A DNA stretch of 64,000 nucleotides from Micromonospora echinofusca. GTDB taxonomy: Bacteria > Actinomycetota > Actinomycetes > Mycobacteriales > Micromonosporaceae. The stretch spans positions 868,001 to 932,000 of the forward strand of contig NZ_LT607733.1 in the NCBI RefSeq assembly GCF_900091445.1, read 5' to 3'. The position numbers and the translations under genes are program-made. Below, in pieces: positions 28,169 through 38,120 of the stretch (position 1 is the first letter of the stretch; each line of letters opens with the position of its first letter). The notes beneath the pieces were generated by a model. The model saw only the letters and a list, made by a program, of their open reading frames with translations. It was not told the origin of the DNA and did no database searches.

Positions 28169-28488
28169 CAGCCGACCGTACCGCCCCGGCCCGATCCGCG
28201 CCGGCTCGCGCGTCCGCCGTCGGTCGAGCGCTGGCCCTGCTCCGGAAGGCGCGGTGGGGCGGGTGACGAGCCGGGTGGCGCGGTGGGGGCGGGTGGCCAG
28301 GCGGGTCGGCGGTGACCTCGGTCACGGCGCCACGGCCCTGAGCCCGGCGTAGGCCCGGCCAGTCCGTGCACCGGGGCCCGCGGTTCGGGTGCCGTGCCCC
28401 GGTGCGGCCTCGGCGTCCGGTTTGCCGGCTGGCTACCCTCGGAACGGACGGCGGCCGGTGGTCGCCGTCGGTCCAGGGGAGGGACGAG
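28169..28488. other. Divergent intergenic region, nothing specific seen
   Basis: 320 bp between two divergent unknown genes. Very GC-rich; no repeats or clear promoter could be identified by eye. Confidence 0.35.
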
Positions 28489-29034
28489 ATGGTCGACCAG
28501 ACGCAGCCGTGGGCCGAGCGGACCGTCGAGGTGCCGCCGCAGCCCGGTGTCGGGGTGCCGCCGCAGCGCGACGCGTTCCAGCGGGGGGTGGCCTCGGTCG
28601 GGCAGTCCCGTACGTCGCGCACGGAGCCGTTCCCCGTCGTCGAGCACGAGCCGACGGGCACGGGCTGGCCGGACGCGCCGGCCCCGCGCCGGCCGCTGAG
28701 CTGGCACGTCGAGCAGTTGAAGCGCGGCGGCGAGTGGAGTGCCGCCGGCGGACTCTTCGCCTTCGTCTGCTGGGGGATCTGGGCCATCTCGGGCGGCGGC
28801 GATCTCGCCGGCCCGTTCCTGATCTTCCTGCTGAGCCTGCTGGTGGCCGCCGGCCTGTTCGCGTTGGCCCGCCTGCTCGGTCGGGTGGTGCTGGAGCGGC
28901 AGTTGGGCCGGGTGCGGCGCAGCGCGCGCGGGGCGCACCTGGTGACGGCGGTCTTCCTGGCCGGTCTCGGGATCGCCTACCTCCAGCAGACCGAGTGGGT
29001 CGTGTCGGCCTGGAACTGGATCAGCAACAACTGA
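28489..29034 (+). CDS. Hypothetical membrane protein
   Basis: 181 residues. Residues 1-75 are hydrophilic and Pro-rich; then RPLSWHVEQLKRGGEWSAAG leads into three hydrophobic segments (LFAFVCWGIWAI, FLIFLLSLLVAAGLFALARLL, TAVFLAGLGIAYL). The Pro-rich cytoplasmic tail plus small membrane domain is common among actinobacterial proteins of unknown role. Start ATG 28489 behind GGGGAGGG. A hairpin at 29044-29072 follows immediately. Confidence 0.7.
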   Translation: MVDQTQPWAERTVEVPPQPGVGVPPQRDAFQRGVASVGQSRTSRTEPFPVVEHEPTGTGWPDAPAPRRPLSWHVEQLKRGGEWSAAGGLFAFVCWGIWAISGGGDLAGPFLIFLLSLLVAAGLFALARLLGRVVLERQLGRVRRSARGAHLVTAVFLAGLGIAYLQQTEWVVSAWNWISNN

Positions 29035-29043
29035 CCGTACGCC

Positions 29044-29072
29044 CGGGCGGGCCGGCCTGCGCCGCCCGCCCG
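29044..29072 (+). terminator. Hairpin terminator
   Basis: A perfect 9-bp inverted repeat (29044-29052 with 29064-29072) starting 10 bp after the membrane-protein stop codon. Confidence 0.55.
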
Positions 29073-29179
29073 CGCGTCCGGTCGCGGGGTCTCGCGACCT
29101 CCGGTCGTTCCACCAGGTCGAGGGCTGCTTACCCGGCCGGACGCGGTTCATCCGTGCCCGGCCGGGGCTGATCCGCAGC

Positions 29180-29446
29180 TCAGTGCTTTCCGCCGTGGCC
29201 CTCCGCGTCCGCCTTCGGGGAGGCCACCCGGGCCTCCGGGTCCTCGACGCCGGGCTCCCCGCCGTCCGGGGCCACCATTCCGTCGTAGTTGTAGACCGTG
29301 CCGTCCTCGCCGTGCTGCTTGGTGGTCCGGACATAGCGGTGCATCATGCCGTCGATCTCCACCTCGAGGAGGGCGTCGCCGCCCGTGTCGATGGTGCTGC
29401 CGTCGCGGGGGCCGCCAACGAGGTTTGCCTTCGTGTTCGTGTCCAT
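29180..29446 (-). CDS. Small hypothetical protein
   Basis: 88 residues beginning MDTNTKANLVGGPRDGS. The NLVGGPxDGS opening, an acidic-hydrophobic core (LLEVEIDGMMHRYVRTTKQHG) and YNYDG are reminiscent of small proteins found singly across Streptomyces and Micromonospora; the C-terminus is acidic then His/Gly-rich. No known domain. The ATG has only a weak upstream purine stretch. Confidence 0.55.
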   Translation of the reverse strand: MDTNTKANLVGGPRDGSTIDTGGDALLEVEIDGMMHRYVRTTKQHGEDGTVYNYDGMVAPDGGEPGVEDPEARVASPKADAEGHGGKH

Positions 29447-29528
29447 GCCAAGGCCCTACCCGGGCGGTCCCGGTGCAAAACGGGCGGCGTCCGGTCGGGC
29501 GGTCGGATCCCGTCGGGCGACGGTATGA

Positions 29529-30437
<909 letters not shown>

Positions 30438-30451
30438 ACCGCGACGCCCCT

Positions 30452-30484
30452 GGGGGCCCGGCCGGCTCGTCCGGCCGGGCCCCC
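30452..30484 (+). terminator. Hairpin terminator
   Basis: A perfect 14-bp GC stem (30452-30465 with 30471-30484) and 5-nt loop, 15 bp after the trypsin stop codon. Confidence 0.8.
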
Positions 30485-31108
30485 GCACGCGTGCTCCGGC
30501 TGGCCCTTGCCCCTGCGCCCGCCCGGTCGCCGGGCGTGCTGCTGGACCGATTGGTCGCCCGGGCCCCGCGGGGCCGGTTCTCCCACTGTTGCCGGGAGAT
30601 GGACACGCGCTGATTACGTTCAGGTCGCGCTCGCGCACAAGGGGGAGTGGCGACGACGGCATCGCCGAGGGCGGCACGCCCCGCGCCTGGGATGGGGTCG
30701 GTCCGGCGGCCAGCGCGTCGCCGGCTACCGCCCGTCATCGTGCCTGCTCGTCCGCGCGGCGGGGCCGGTCCGTCCGCCCGTCGGTCCGCCTCCACCAACG
30801 CTCGACGGTCCAGCGTGGAACTTCCGCGTACGCCGGCCTGCGGGCGAAGGATTCCCTGGTGGGAGGCCGGTCCGCCGGACGGGCGGCGCGCGGCGGGCCG
30901 CCCGCTGGCGCGGTCGCCAATTCCAAGTGACAGGAATCGATGTAGCAGAAAGTTGCATATTCCCTCGCTTCGATCAGCCCTCTAATGTCCTTGACCAGCA
31001 GCCAGGGCATCGACCGGTGCCGATAACTACCCTTGCTGTGCGTCGGGTCGGATTCGTCCCTTCCGCGGCGGGACGACAGGCCTGGCGGGCACGGGGACAG
31101 GAGGCGTG
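30485..31108. other. Long upstream region of the encapsulin-associated cluster
   Basis: About 620 bp with no convincing gene. The first 430 bp are GC-rich; 30915-31000 is distinctly AT-richer and is the likely promoter/regulatory zone for the five-gene cluster that follows. A short purine tract and GGAGG at 31100-31104 form the ribosome binding site of the first gene. Confidence 0.45.
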
Positions 31109-34100
31109 ATGAGGGCGGGCGACACCGTATCCGTGGCGGCGGTTCCCGTCTCCGACGGGCCCACCTGCCGGTGCACCGCCACCCCTGCGGCGGCCGCCGT
31201 CGGGACGCCGTACGACGACCGGCCCTTCCTGGCCGTGTCCGGCATGGTGGAAGAGCGCGTCGACCGGCACCCGCACCGCCGGGCGGTGTCGTTCCGGGGC
31301 CGCTCGCTGACGTACCGCGAACTCGACGACCTGGCCAACGGCGTCGCCGCCGCCCTGGCCGGGCGGGGCGTCCGGCGGGGCGACGTGGTGCCCGTCCTGC
31401 TCGCCGACGGGCTCGAACTGCCCGTCGTCGACCTGGCGTTGATGAAGCTCGGCGCGGCCTTCGTACCCGTCGACCCCGGCTGGCCGGCGGACCGGCTGCA
31501 CGCCTCGCTGCGGGTGGTCCGGCCCCGGCTCGCGGTGGTACGCGGCACCGGCCCGCGCCCCGACACCGGAGACGTCCCCTGCCTGCCCGTCGACCTCGAC
31601 GAGATCACCCCGACCCGCCGCCGGCCCGGCGTGCCGATCGGCCCGGCCGACCTGATCTACGGCATCTTCACCTCCGGCACCACCGGCACCCCGAAGTGCG
31701 CGCTGAACCGGCACGACGGCATCGCCAACCGGCTGCGGTTCATGACCCGTCACTTCGCGGCGACCGGTGACGAGGTGGTGCTCCAGAACAGCCGGCACAC
31801 CTTCGACTCGTCGGTGTGGCAGATGTTCTGGCCGCTGACCACCGGCGGTCGGACGGTGGTGCCGGTCGAGGGCGGGTTCCTCGACGTCGAGCGGACCGTC
31901 CGGACCATCGCCGACGAGACCGTCACGATGACCGACTTCGTGCCGAGCGTGCTCGGCGCGCTGGTGTCGGTCCTGGACCGGGACCCGGCGGCCCGGCGCG
32001 CGGTCGCCTCGCTGCGCAACGTGATCGTCGGCGGCGAGGAGATCGACCCCTGGGCGGTGCACCGGCTGGTCGAACTGGTGCCGGGCGTGGCGGTCACCAA
32101 CGGCTACGGTCCGACCGAGGCGTCGATCGGAATGATCTTCCACACCGTCGTCCGCAGCGACGGCGACGTCATCCCCATCGGTCGACCCATCGACAACTGC
32201 TACGCCGCTGTCGTGGACGACGAACTGCGGCCCCTGCCGCCGGGCGAGACCGGCGAGATCGTCATCGGCGGGGTGTGCCTGGGCGAGGGGTACCTCGGCG
32301 ACTCGGCCCGCACCGCCGAGGTGTTCGTGCCCAACCCGCTGCCCGCCATTCCGGGTGTCCGGCTCTACCGCACCGGCGACCTCGGCCGGGTCGCCCCCGA
32401 CGGCCGGCTGCACTTCGCCGGCCGCCGCGACCACCAGCTCAAGGTCAACGGCGTCCGGATCGAGGCGGGCGAGATCGAGACCGCCGCCACCCGGCTGGCC
32501 GGCGTACGGCAGGCGAAGGTCCTGCTCGCCCGCGAGCACCGGGGCAGGTCGCTGGCCCTCTTCCTCGCCGCCGACCCCGAGGTGACCGAGCCGCAGGTGC
32601 GGGCGCACCTGCGGCGGCTGCTGCCCCGGACCCACGTGCCCCGGCACGTCGTCGTGCGCGACGCGCTGCCGCTGACCGGCAACGGCAAGGTCGACCGGCA
32701 GGCGCTGGAGGCGTGGCTGGACCATACGTTCGCCGACCGGACACGTCCGTCGGCCGCGCCCGCCGAGGCGCGGACGCTGCCCGAGCGTGTGCTGGGGGTG
32801 TTCCGGACGGTCCTCGGCCGGCCAGACCTCGACCCCGACACCGACTTCCTCGACGCCGGGGGCGACTCGCTCCAGGCCCTCGACGTGGTCACCGCCCTCG
32901 GCGCGGACCAGAGCCTGCGCGTCGGCGTGCAGGACCTGTTCACCCACCGCAGCGCCGCCCGGCTCGCCCGGGCGCTCGCCGTACGGCTGCGTGCGGCCGA
33001 CCCCGCCGAGACCGAGGACGAGCTGGTGGAGCGGGACGCGAAGATCCCGGCCGACCTGCCCGTACGCCCCGTCGGCCGGCGCCGGGCGCCGCGTACGGTC
33101 CTGGTCACCGGGGCCACCGGATTCGTCGGCGCGCGCCTGGTGCACGAGCTGCTCGCCACCACCGACGTCCGGGTGTTGTGCCTGGCCCGCGCGGCCGACG
33201 ACGCCGAGGCCACCGCCCGCGTCGTGCGCGCGCTGGCCGAGCGGGGCCTGTGGCGGCCCGGCCACGACCTGCGCCTGCACGGGTACGCGGCCGACCTCGG
33301 CCGCCCGGCCCTCGGCCTGACGCCGCAGGCGTGGGACCGGCTGGCCCACGACTGCGACCTCGTGCTGCACGCCGGGGCGCTGGTCAACTTCCTGTTCGAC
33401 TACCGGGCCCACCGCGCCGCGAACGTCCTCGGCACCGCCGAGCTGCTGCGGCTGTGCCTGACGGGCCGGCCGAAGCCGCTGCACCACGTCTCCACCCTCG
33501 GCGTCCTCGACAGCGAGGCCGCCCGCCATCCGCAGCCGCTGCCCGAGACGTACGACCCGGCCCTCGCCGTCCCGCCGACGAGCGGCTACAGCCGGTCGAA
33601 GTGGGTGGCGGAGCGGTACCTCGACGACGCCCGGCGGCGGGGCGCGACCATCACGGTGCTGCGCCTCGGCGAGGTGATGCCCGCGGCCGACGACGGCCAC
33701 CCCAACCCCCGGGCCCTGACCCACCTGCTGCTGGCGGCCTGCCATCGGCTGCGGATGCGGCCCGACGCGCCCGTGCGCTCCGACTGGACGCCGGTGGACT
33801 GGGCCGCCCGGCGGATCGTCGCCACGGTCGTCGACCCGCGCCAGTGGGGCGGCACGCTGCACGTCCTGCACCCGGTGAGCGTCGACTTCACCGACCTGCC
33901 GCTGGGCGGCGCGGACGCCCTGCCCCGGGTGAGCTGCGGGCGGTTCCTGGCGGGGCTGCGCGAGGCGGCGGGCGAGGGCGACCGCGACGCCGCCGTGCTG
34001 CTGGCCCTCTTCCCGCCCGGCGCGGGCGCCGACGAGGAGCGGCTGCGCGCGGTCTTCGCGACGCTGCTCACCGACAACCCCCGGCTCTTCCGGCGCGACG

Positions 34101-34237
34101 GCTGCGCCGAGCTGGAACGGCGCCGGGGCTTCACCGACCACCGGCTCGGCCCGTCCGTCGGCGCCTACCGTGCCTGGCTGGGCGAGCACGAGGGGCGGGA
34201 GGCCGACCGGCTGCTGCTGCCGGCGGGACCAGGGTGA
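31109..34237 (+). CDS. NRPS-like enzyme: adenylation, carrier, thioester reductase (A-T-R)
   Basis: 1042 residues. A domain about 45-540 (SGTTGTPK at 189-196, NGYGPTE at 331-337, hinge/A8 around 438-457, catalytic Lys527 in NGKVDR); carrier domain about 555-630 with Ser587 in DAGGDSLQ; NAD(P)H thioester reductase about 660-1042 (TGATGFVG at 667-674, Tyr827 and Lys831 in YSRSK). No condensation domain. It should activate one amino acid, hold it as a thioester and release it by reduction to an aldehyde or alcohol. My hand-read specificity code is D-S-W-D-I-G-G-I-G-K; the leading Asp fits an alpha-amino acid, the rest matches nothing I know. Start ATG 31109, four bases after GGAGG. First gene of the cluster. 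Confidence 0.9.
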   Translation: MRAGDTVSVAAVPVSDGPTCRCTATPAAAAVGTPYDDRPFLAVSGMVEERVDRHPHRRAVSFRGRSLTYRELDDLANGVAAALAGRGVRRGDVVPVLLADGLELPVVDLALMKLGAAFVPVDPGWPADRLHASLRVVRPRLAVVRGTGPRPDTGDVPCLPVDLDEITPTRRRPGVPIGPADLIYGIFTSGTTGTPKCALNRHDGIANRLRFMTRHFAATGDEVVLQNSRHTFDSSVWQMFWPLTTGGRTVVPVEGGFLDVERTVRTIADETVTMTDFVPSVLGALVSVLDRDPAARRAVASLRNVIVGGEEIDPWAVHRLVELVPGVAVTNGYGPTEASIGMIFHTVVRSDGDVIPIGRPIDNCYAAVVDDELRPLPPGETGEIVIGGVCLGEGYLGDSARTAEVFVPNPLPAIPGVRLYRTGDLGRVAPDGRLHFAGRRDHQLKVNGVRIEAGEIETAATRLAGVRQAKVLLAREHRGRSLALFLAADPEVTEPQVRAHLRRLLPRTHVPRHVVVRDALPLTGNGKVDRQALEAWLDHTFADRTRPSAAPAEARTLPERVLGVFRTVLGRPDLDPDTDFLDAGGDSLQALDVVTALGADQSLRVGVQDLFTHRSAARLARALAVRLRAADPAETEDELVERDAKIPADLPVRPVGRRRAPRTVLVTGATGFVGARLVHELLATTDVRVLCLARAADDAEATARVVRALAERGLWRPGHDLRLHGYAADLGRPALGLTPQAWDRLAHDCDLVLHAGALVNFLFDYRAHRAANVLGTAELLRLCLTGRPKPLHHVSTLGVLDSEAARHPQPLPETYDPALAVPPTSGYSRSKWVAERYLDDARRRGATITVLRLGEVMPAADDGHPNPRALTHLLLAACHRLRMRPDAPVRSDWTPVDWAARRIVATVVDPRQWGGTLHVLHPVSVDFTDLPLGGADALPRVSCGRFLAGLREAAGEGDRDAAVLLALFPPGAGADEERLRAVFATLLTDNPRLFRRDGCAELERRRGFTDHRLGPSVGAYRAWLGEHEGREADRLLLPAGPG

Positions 34238-34281
34238 ACGGCCGCGCGCGACGCGATGACCGGCACGGATGAGGGAGTGGA

Positions 34282-35265
34282 ATGCGATACCGCAGGATGG
34301 GTCGGCTCGGCTGGCAGGTCAGCGAGGTCGGGTACGGGATGTGGGGCATCGGCGGTGGACCCGGCGGCTTCACCGGCTGGGACTACGACACCGCACCGGC
34401 CTGCCTGGACGAGGCGGTGGAACGGGGCTGCAACTTCTTCGACACCGCCTGGGTCTACGGGCGGGGCGTCAGTGAGCAGCTCCTCGGCGGCCTGGTACGC
34501 CGGCACCCGGACCGCCGGCTGTACCTGGCCACCAAGATCCCGCCGAAGAACCGCGAGTGGCCGCCCGGCCCCCAGGACACCCTGGACGACGTCTTCCCGG
34601 CCGAGCACATCCGCGAGTTCACCCACCGCAGCCTCGAGAACCTCGGCGTGGACCGGATCGACCTGCTCCAGTTCCACGTCTGGGAGGACCGGTGGGCCGC
34701 TGACGGCCGCTGGCAGGAGGCCGTCGCGGACCTCAAGCGGGAGGGCGTGGTCGACGGCGTCGGGATCAGCGTCAACCGCTGGGAGCCGACGAACTGCCAC
34801 GCCGCCCTCGACACCGGCCTGATCGACGTCGTGCAGGTCATCTACAACGTCTTCGACCAGGCGCCGGAGGACGAGCTGTTCCCGCGCGCCCAGCGCGACG
34901 ACATCGCGATCATCGCCCGGGTCCCGTTCGACGAGGGGACGCTGACCGGCACGCTGACCGCCGACAGCACCTGGCCGGAGGAGGACTGGCGCAGCACGTA
35001 CTTCGGGCCGGAGAACCTGCTGCCCAGCGTGGAGCGCGCCGAGCGGCTGGCCGCCGACGTGCCGGCGGGGATGACCATGCCGGAGCTGGCGCTGCGGTTC
35101 ATCCTGCACCACCCGGCGGTGAGCACGGTGATCCCCGGCATGCGCCGCGTCGAGCACGTGCGCGCCAACCTGGCCGTCAGCGACGGCGTACCGCTGGACG
35201 CCGGGGTGCTGGACACGCTGCGCGGCCACCGGTGGGACCGCAAGCCCACGTCGTGGTCGCAGTGA
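34282..35265 (+). CDS. Aldo/keto reductase
   Basis: 327 residues, NADPH-dependent (beta/alpha)8 reductase of the YajO/PdxI-like branch. FFDTAWVYGRG holds the catalytic Asp and Tyr, ATKIPP the Lys, LLQFHVW the His; the C-terminal STVIPGMRRVEHVRANL block binds the cofactor. 44 bp after the reductase-terminated NRPS gene and with a good GAGGGAG RBS. The obvious role is to reduce the released aldehyde or another carbonyl on the product (inference from context). Confidence 0.9.
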   Translation: MRYRRMGRLGWQVSEVGYGMWGIGGGPGGFTGWDYDTAPACLDEAVERGCNFFDTAWVYGRGVSEQLLGGLVRRHPDRRLYLATKIPPKNREWPPGPQDTLDDVFPAEHIREFTHRSLENLGVDRIDLLQFHVWEDRWAADGRWQEAVADLKREGVVDGVGISVNRWEPTNCHAALDTGLIDVVQVIYNVFDQAPEDELFPRAQRDDIAIIARVPFDEGTLTGTLTADSTWPEEDWRSTYFGPENLLPSVERAERLAADVPAGMTMPELALRFILHHPAVSTVIPGMRRVEHVRANLAVSDGVPLDAGVLDTLRGHRWDRKPTSWSQ

Positions 35266-35305
35266 GCGCGGCGCAGCACCGGGCGACGCGGTACGGGAGG
35301 CCGAC

Positions 35306-36043
35306 ATGCCGGTGATCGCCATGTGGGCGCACCCCCGGGCGCTCTCCACCGCGTTCCTGCGCATGATGATCGCCCGCGGCGACGTCACCGTCGTCCACGA
35401 GCCCCTGGTCACCCTCGTCGACGAGGGGCACGTGGAGCTGCCCGGCGTGGACGGCGGCACCGTCACCGTGACCGACGCGACCGAGGTCGGCACGCACCTG
35501 CGGAAGCTGGGCCGGGACCGGACGGTCTTCGTCAAGGACACTCTGGAGTACCGCTACGAGCACCTGTTCGCCGATCCCGGGGCGATCACGGACGTCACGC
35601 ACACCTTCATCGTCCGGGAACCGGCCCGCACGATCAGCTCGCACTACGCGATCAAGCCGACGGTGACCTGCCCGGAGATCGGCTTCGAGCACCAGTGGGA
35701 GTTGTTCGACCTGGTCAGCCGGACCGCGCTCCGGCCGCCGGTGGTGATCCGGGCCGAGGACCTGCTGCGGCACCCGGGCGAGACGGTGTCGGCCTGGTGC
35801 GAGGCCGTGGGGCTGCCGTTCCTGCCGGAGGCGCTGAACTGGGCGCCGGGGGAGCGCACCGAGTGGCGGCGTACCCGCAAGTGGCACCTCGACGTCGAAC
35901 GCACCTCGGGGTTCTCGCCGGTCGAGAAGTCCTTCGAGGTGACCGTCGCCAACAACGACACCCTGCGGTCGTACCACGACCACCACCAGCCCTTCTACCA
36001 GCGGCTGATCCGGCACGCCATCTGCATCGGGGAGGACTCATGA
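35306..36043 (+). CDS. Sulfotransferase family protein
   Basis: 245 residues. MWAHPRALSTAFLRMM is the 5'-phosphosulfate-binding loop of PAPS sulfotransferases, and FIVREPARTISSHYA the 3'-phosphate motif; the C-terminal half (WHLDVERTSGFSPVEKSF) is less typical, matching the divergent sulfotransferases found in secondary-metabolite clusters. It would transfer sulfate to a hydroxyl, plausibly the alcohol produced by the reductases. Its stop overlaps the shell-protein start (ATGA), tying the two products together. A non-transferase scaffold role cannot be excluded. Confidence 0.82.
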   Translation: MPVIAMWAHPRALSTAFLRMMIARGDVTVVHEPLVTLVDEGHVELPGVDGGTVTVTDATEVGTHLRKLGRDRTVFVKDTLEYRYEHLFADPGAITDVTHTFIVREPARTISSHYAIKPTVTCPEIGFEHQWELFDLVSRTALRPPVVIRAEDLLRHPGETVSAWCEAVGLPFLPEALNWAPGERTEWRRTRKWHLDVERTSGFSPVEKSFEVTVANNDTLRSYHDHHQPFYQRLIRHAICIGEDS

Positions 36044-36897
36044 CCACCACCGCCGCGCCGCCAGTGACCGCGTCGTCGACGCTGTCGCCCGGTGAGCTGT
36101 TCGCCCGCGCGTACGCCGACGATCCCGCCGGCGCCGAGGTGCGCTTCGACTACACCATCACGGACGCCTTCCAGCCGACCAAGGAACGCCCCCGGGTGAC
36201 CGTGCGCAACCTGTTCCGCAAGCGGCCGGTCGGCATGGAGCCGGTCCGGTTCTGGTCCGAGGGCCGGCCCGACGCGGGCGGGGCCGCCGCCGTGCACGAG
36301 TCGGGCCTGCGCCGGGAGGCCGCCTTCCGGTTCGGCACCGCCTCCGCCGGGGTGCACCCGATCCGCGCCTGGGTGCGCATCCCCGAGGAACTCGCCGACG
36401 ACCCGGAGGCGGTGGCCTCCTTCATCGACTACCGGCTGCTGGTCCGCCTCGCCACGGCCGAGAACCAGGCGCTGACCATCGGCGAGGGCGGTCTGTTGCG
36501 GCATCCGGAGATCGGGCGGCTGCCGTACCGGCACGACTGGCTCAGCGGCCTGCTCGCCGCCTGCGACGAGATCGAGCAGACCGGGGCCACCCCGCACGCG
36601 ATGATCGTCAACCCGAGGGACTACTACACCCACCTGCTCGGCAAGGGCTCCCTCCTGACGGACCTGACCCGCAACGGCGTCCAGATCAGCCGTACGCGGA
36701 TGGTGGCGCCGGGCGAGGCGGTGGTGGGGGACTTCGCGATGGCGGCCCGCCTGCTGGACGCGGGGCGGTCCGCGATCCGCGTCGGCACCCCGCCGCCCGG
36801 TACCCTGTCCATCGATGGACCGGCCGTCTGTGCCGAGATCCACGAGGGGCTGGCCGTGCACCTGCCGACCCACTTCTTCCACGTAGTACCGGCCTAG
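36040..36897 (+). CDS. HK97-fold shell protein, candidate family 3 (natural product) encapsulin
   Basis: 285 residues, sequence unlike any enzyme but with the layout of an HK97-type major capsid protein: flexible N-terminal arm (1-45), elongated E-loop region (about 50-105), spine helix with DPEAVASFIDYRLLVRLATAENQ (121-143), IGEGGLL loop, A-domain helix (LSGLLAACDEIEQTG), the capsid-typical AMIVNPRDYYTHLLGKGS, VAPGEAVVGDFAMAARLLDAGRS, and the terminal strand AEIHEGLAVHLPTHFFHV. No protease, portal, terminase or tail genes are nearby, so this is not a prophage; instead it sits in a biosynthetic cluster next to a sulfotransferase, the setting reported for family 3 encapsulins. No classical cargo-loading peptide is evident at the neighbours' C-termini. 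Predicted to self-assemble into a cytoplasmic nanocompartment. Confidence 0.78.
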   Translation: MTTTAAPPVTASSTLSPGELFARAYADDPAGAEVRFDYTITDAFQPTKERPRVTVRNLFRKRPVGMEPVRFWSEGRPDAGGAAAVHESGLRREAAFRFGTASAGVHPIRAWVRIPEELADDPEAVASFIDYRLLVRLATAENQALTIGEGGLLRHPEIGRLPYRHDWLSGLLAACDEIEQTGATPHAMIVNPRDYYTHLLGKGSLLTDLTRNGVQISRTRMVAPGEAVVGDFAMAARLLDAGRSAIRVGTPPPGTLSIDGPAVCAEIHEGLAVHLPTHFFHVVPA

Positions 36898-36915
36898 GAG
36901 CGTCGTCGCAAAGCC

Positions 36916-38094
36916 ATGACCGGCGGAAAACTGTTGACCGGCGAGAAACTGTCGTTCTACCGGCCCATCGTGCCGCTCTTCGCCGCGATCTTCCTGTGCC
37001 TGCTCGGCGTCGGCGCGTCCCTGGCCGTGCTGCCGTTCTACGTGCTCGACGAACTGGACGGCAACCGGGTCGAGGTGGGGGTGGTGATCGCCGCGATTGC
37101 GGTCTCCGCCGTGATCGCCCGGCCCATCGCCGGCCGGATCGGCGACCGGCACGGGTACCGGACGGTGATGCTGGGCGGGGCGGTGGTGTGTGCCGCCGCC
37201 GGGGCGGCCTACCTGGTGGCCGGCAACGTCGGCGTGCTGGTCGGCGTCCGGGTCCTGCACGGGATCGGTGAGGCGGCCGTCTACACCGCCGGCGCGGCCT
37301 GGCTGGTGGCGCTGGCGCCGGCCGACCGGCGGGGCCGCGTCGTCGGCCTGTACGGCATCCACATGTGGCTGGGCATCACGCTGGGCGCCCTGCTCGGCGC
37401 GGTGCTGCTGCGTACCTCCGGTTATCCGGCGGTGTGGCTGTTCGCGATCCTGGCGGCGGCCGCCGGGGCCGCGCTCGTCGCCGCCCGACCGGGGCCGCAG
37501 CAGGCGAGCCCGGCGGGCCGGGCCGGCCTCCTGCCGCGCAGTACGTGGGCGCCCGGCGTCGCGCTCTCCCTGGCCGGGTTCGGCTACGCCGCGCTGGCCG
37601 CGTTCGTGGCCCTGCACATGGCCGAGCGGGGCGTCGAGAACGGCATCGCCGCGTTCAACGCGTTCGGCTTCACCTACGTGGGGGTCCGGCTCTTCGTGGG
37701 CGGGCTGCCCGACAAGCTCGGCGCCGGCCGGGTGGCCGTGGGGTCGGCCCTGGTGGAGGCGGTGGGGCTGCTCCTCGTCGCGGTCGCGCCGAACCTGCTG
37801 GTCGCGGTCCTCGGCGGGCTGGTGATCGGCGCTGGGCTCTCGCTGCTCTTCCCGGCGCTGGCCCTGTTGGTCATCAACCGCACGGACCCGGCCCACCAGG
37901 GGGCGGCGCTCGGCGCGTTCACCTCGTTCTGGGACATCGGCCTGGTGGCCGGGGCACCGCTGGCCGGCCTGGTCGCCAGCGTGGCCGGCTACCCGGCGGT
38001 CTTCCAGGTGATGCTGCTGGCGGCGCTGGTGTCGGCGGCCCTCTCGGCGTGGACGATGCTGCCCCGTCGCTCCCGTGACCAACACCCCGGCTGA
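36916..38094 (+). CDS. MFS transporter (exporter of the encapsulin cluster)
   Basis: 392 residues, about 12 TM helices. The loop RIGDRHGYRTVML after TM2 is the MFS signature; the N-terminal half shows the regular Gly/Ala spacing of drug:H+ antiporters. It follows the shell gene by 18 bp and ends the cluster, so export of, or self-resistance to, the cluster's product is the likely role. Downstream lies an 18-bp inverted repeat. Confidence 0.88.
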   Translation: MTGGKLLTGEKLSFYRPIVPLFAAIFLCLLGVGASLAVLPFYVLDELDGNRVEVGVVIAAIAVSAVIARPIAGRIGDRHGYRTVMLGGAVVCAAAGAAYLVAGNVGVLVGVRVLHGIGEAAVYTAGAAWLVALAPADRRGRVVGLYGIHMWLGITLGALLGAVLLRTSGYPAVWLFAILAAAAGAALVAARPGPQQASPAGRAGLLPRSTWAPGVALSLAGFGYAALAAFVALHMAERGVENGIAAFNAFGFTYVGVRLFVGGLPDKLGAGRVAVGSALVEAVGLLLVAVAPNLLVAVLGGLVIGAGLSLLFPALALLVINRTDPAHQGAALGAFTSFWDIGLVAGAPLAGLVASVAGYPAVFQVMLLAALVSAALSAWTMLPRRSRDQHPG

Positions 38095-38120
38095 CCTCCC
38101 ACCCACCTCCATGCCCCACT

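Noticed and set aside
30974..34189. A 1071-residue open frame antisense to the A-T-R synthetase gene
   Set aside because: Low-complexity Arg/Gly/Ala/Val translation without domains, caused by high GC leaving antisense frames open; the plus strand encodes clear NRPS motifs.
36040..36897. Prophage major capsid protein
   Set aside because: No portal, terminase, protease or tail genes on either side; flanked instead by biosynthetic and transport genes in one transcription unit.
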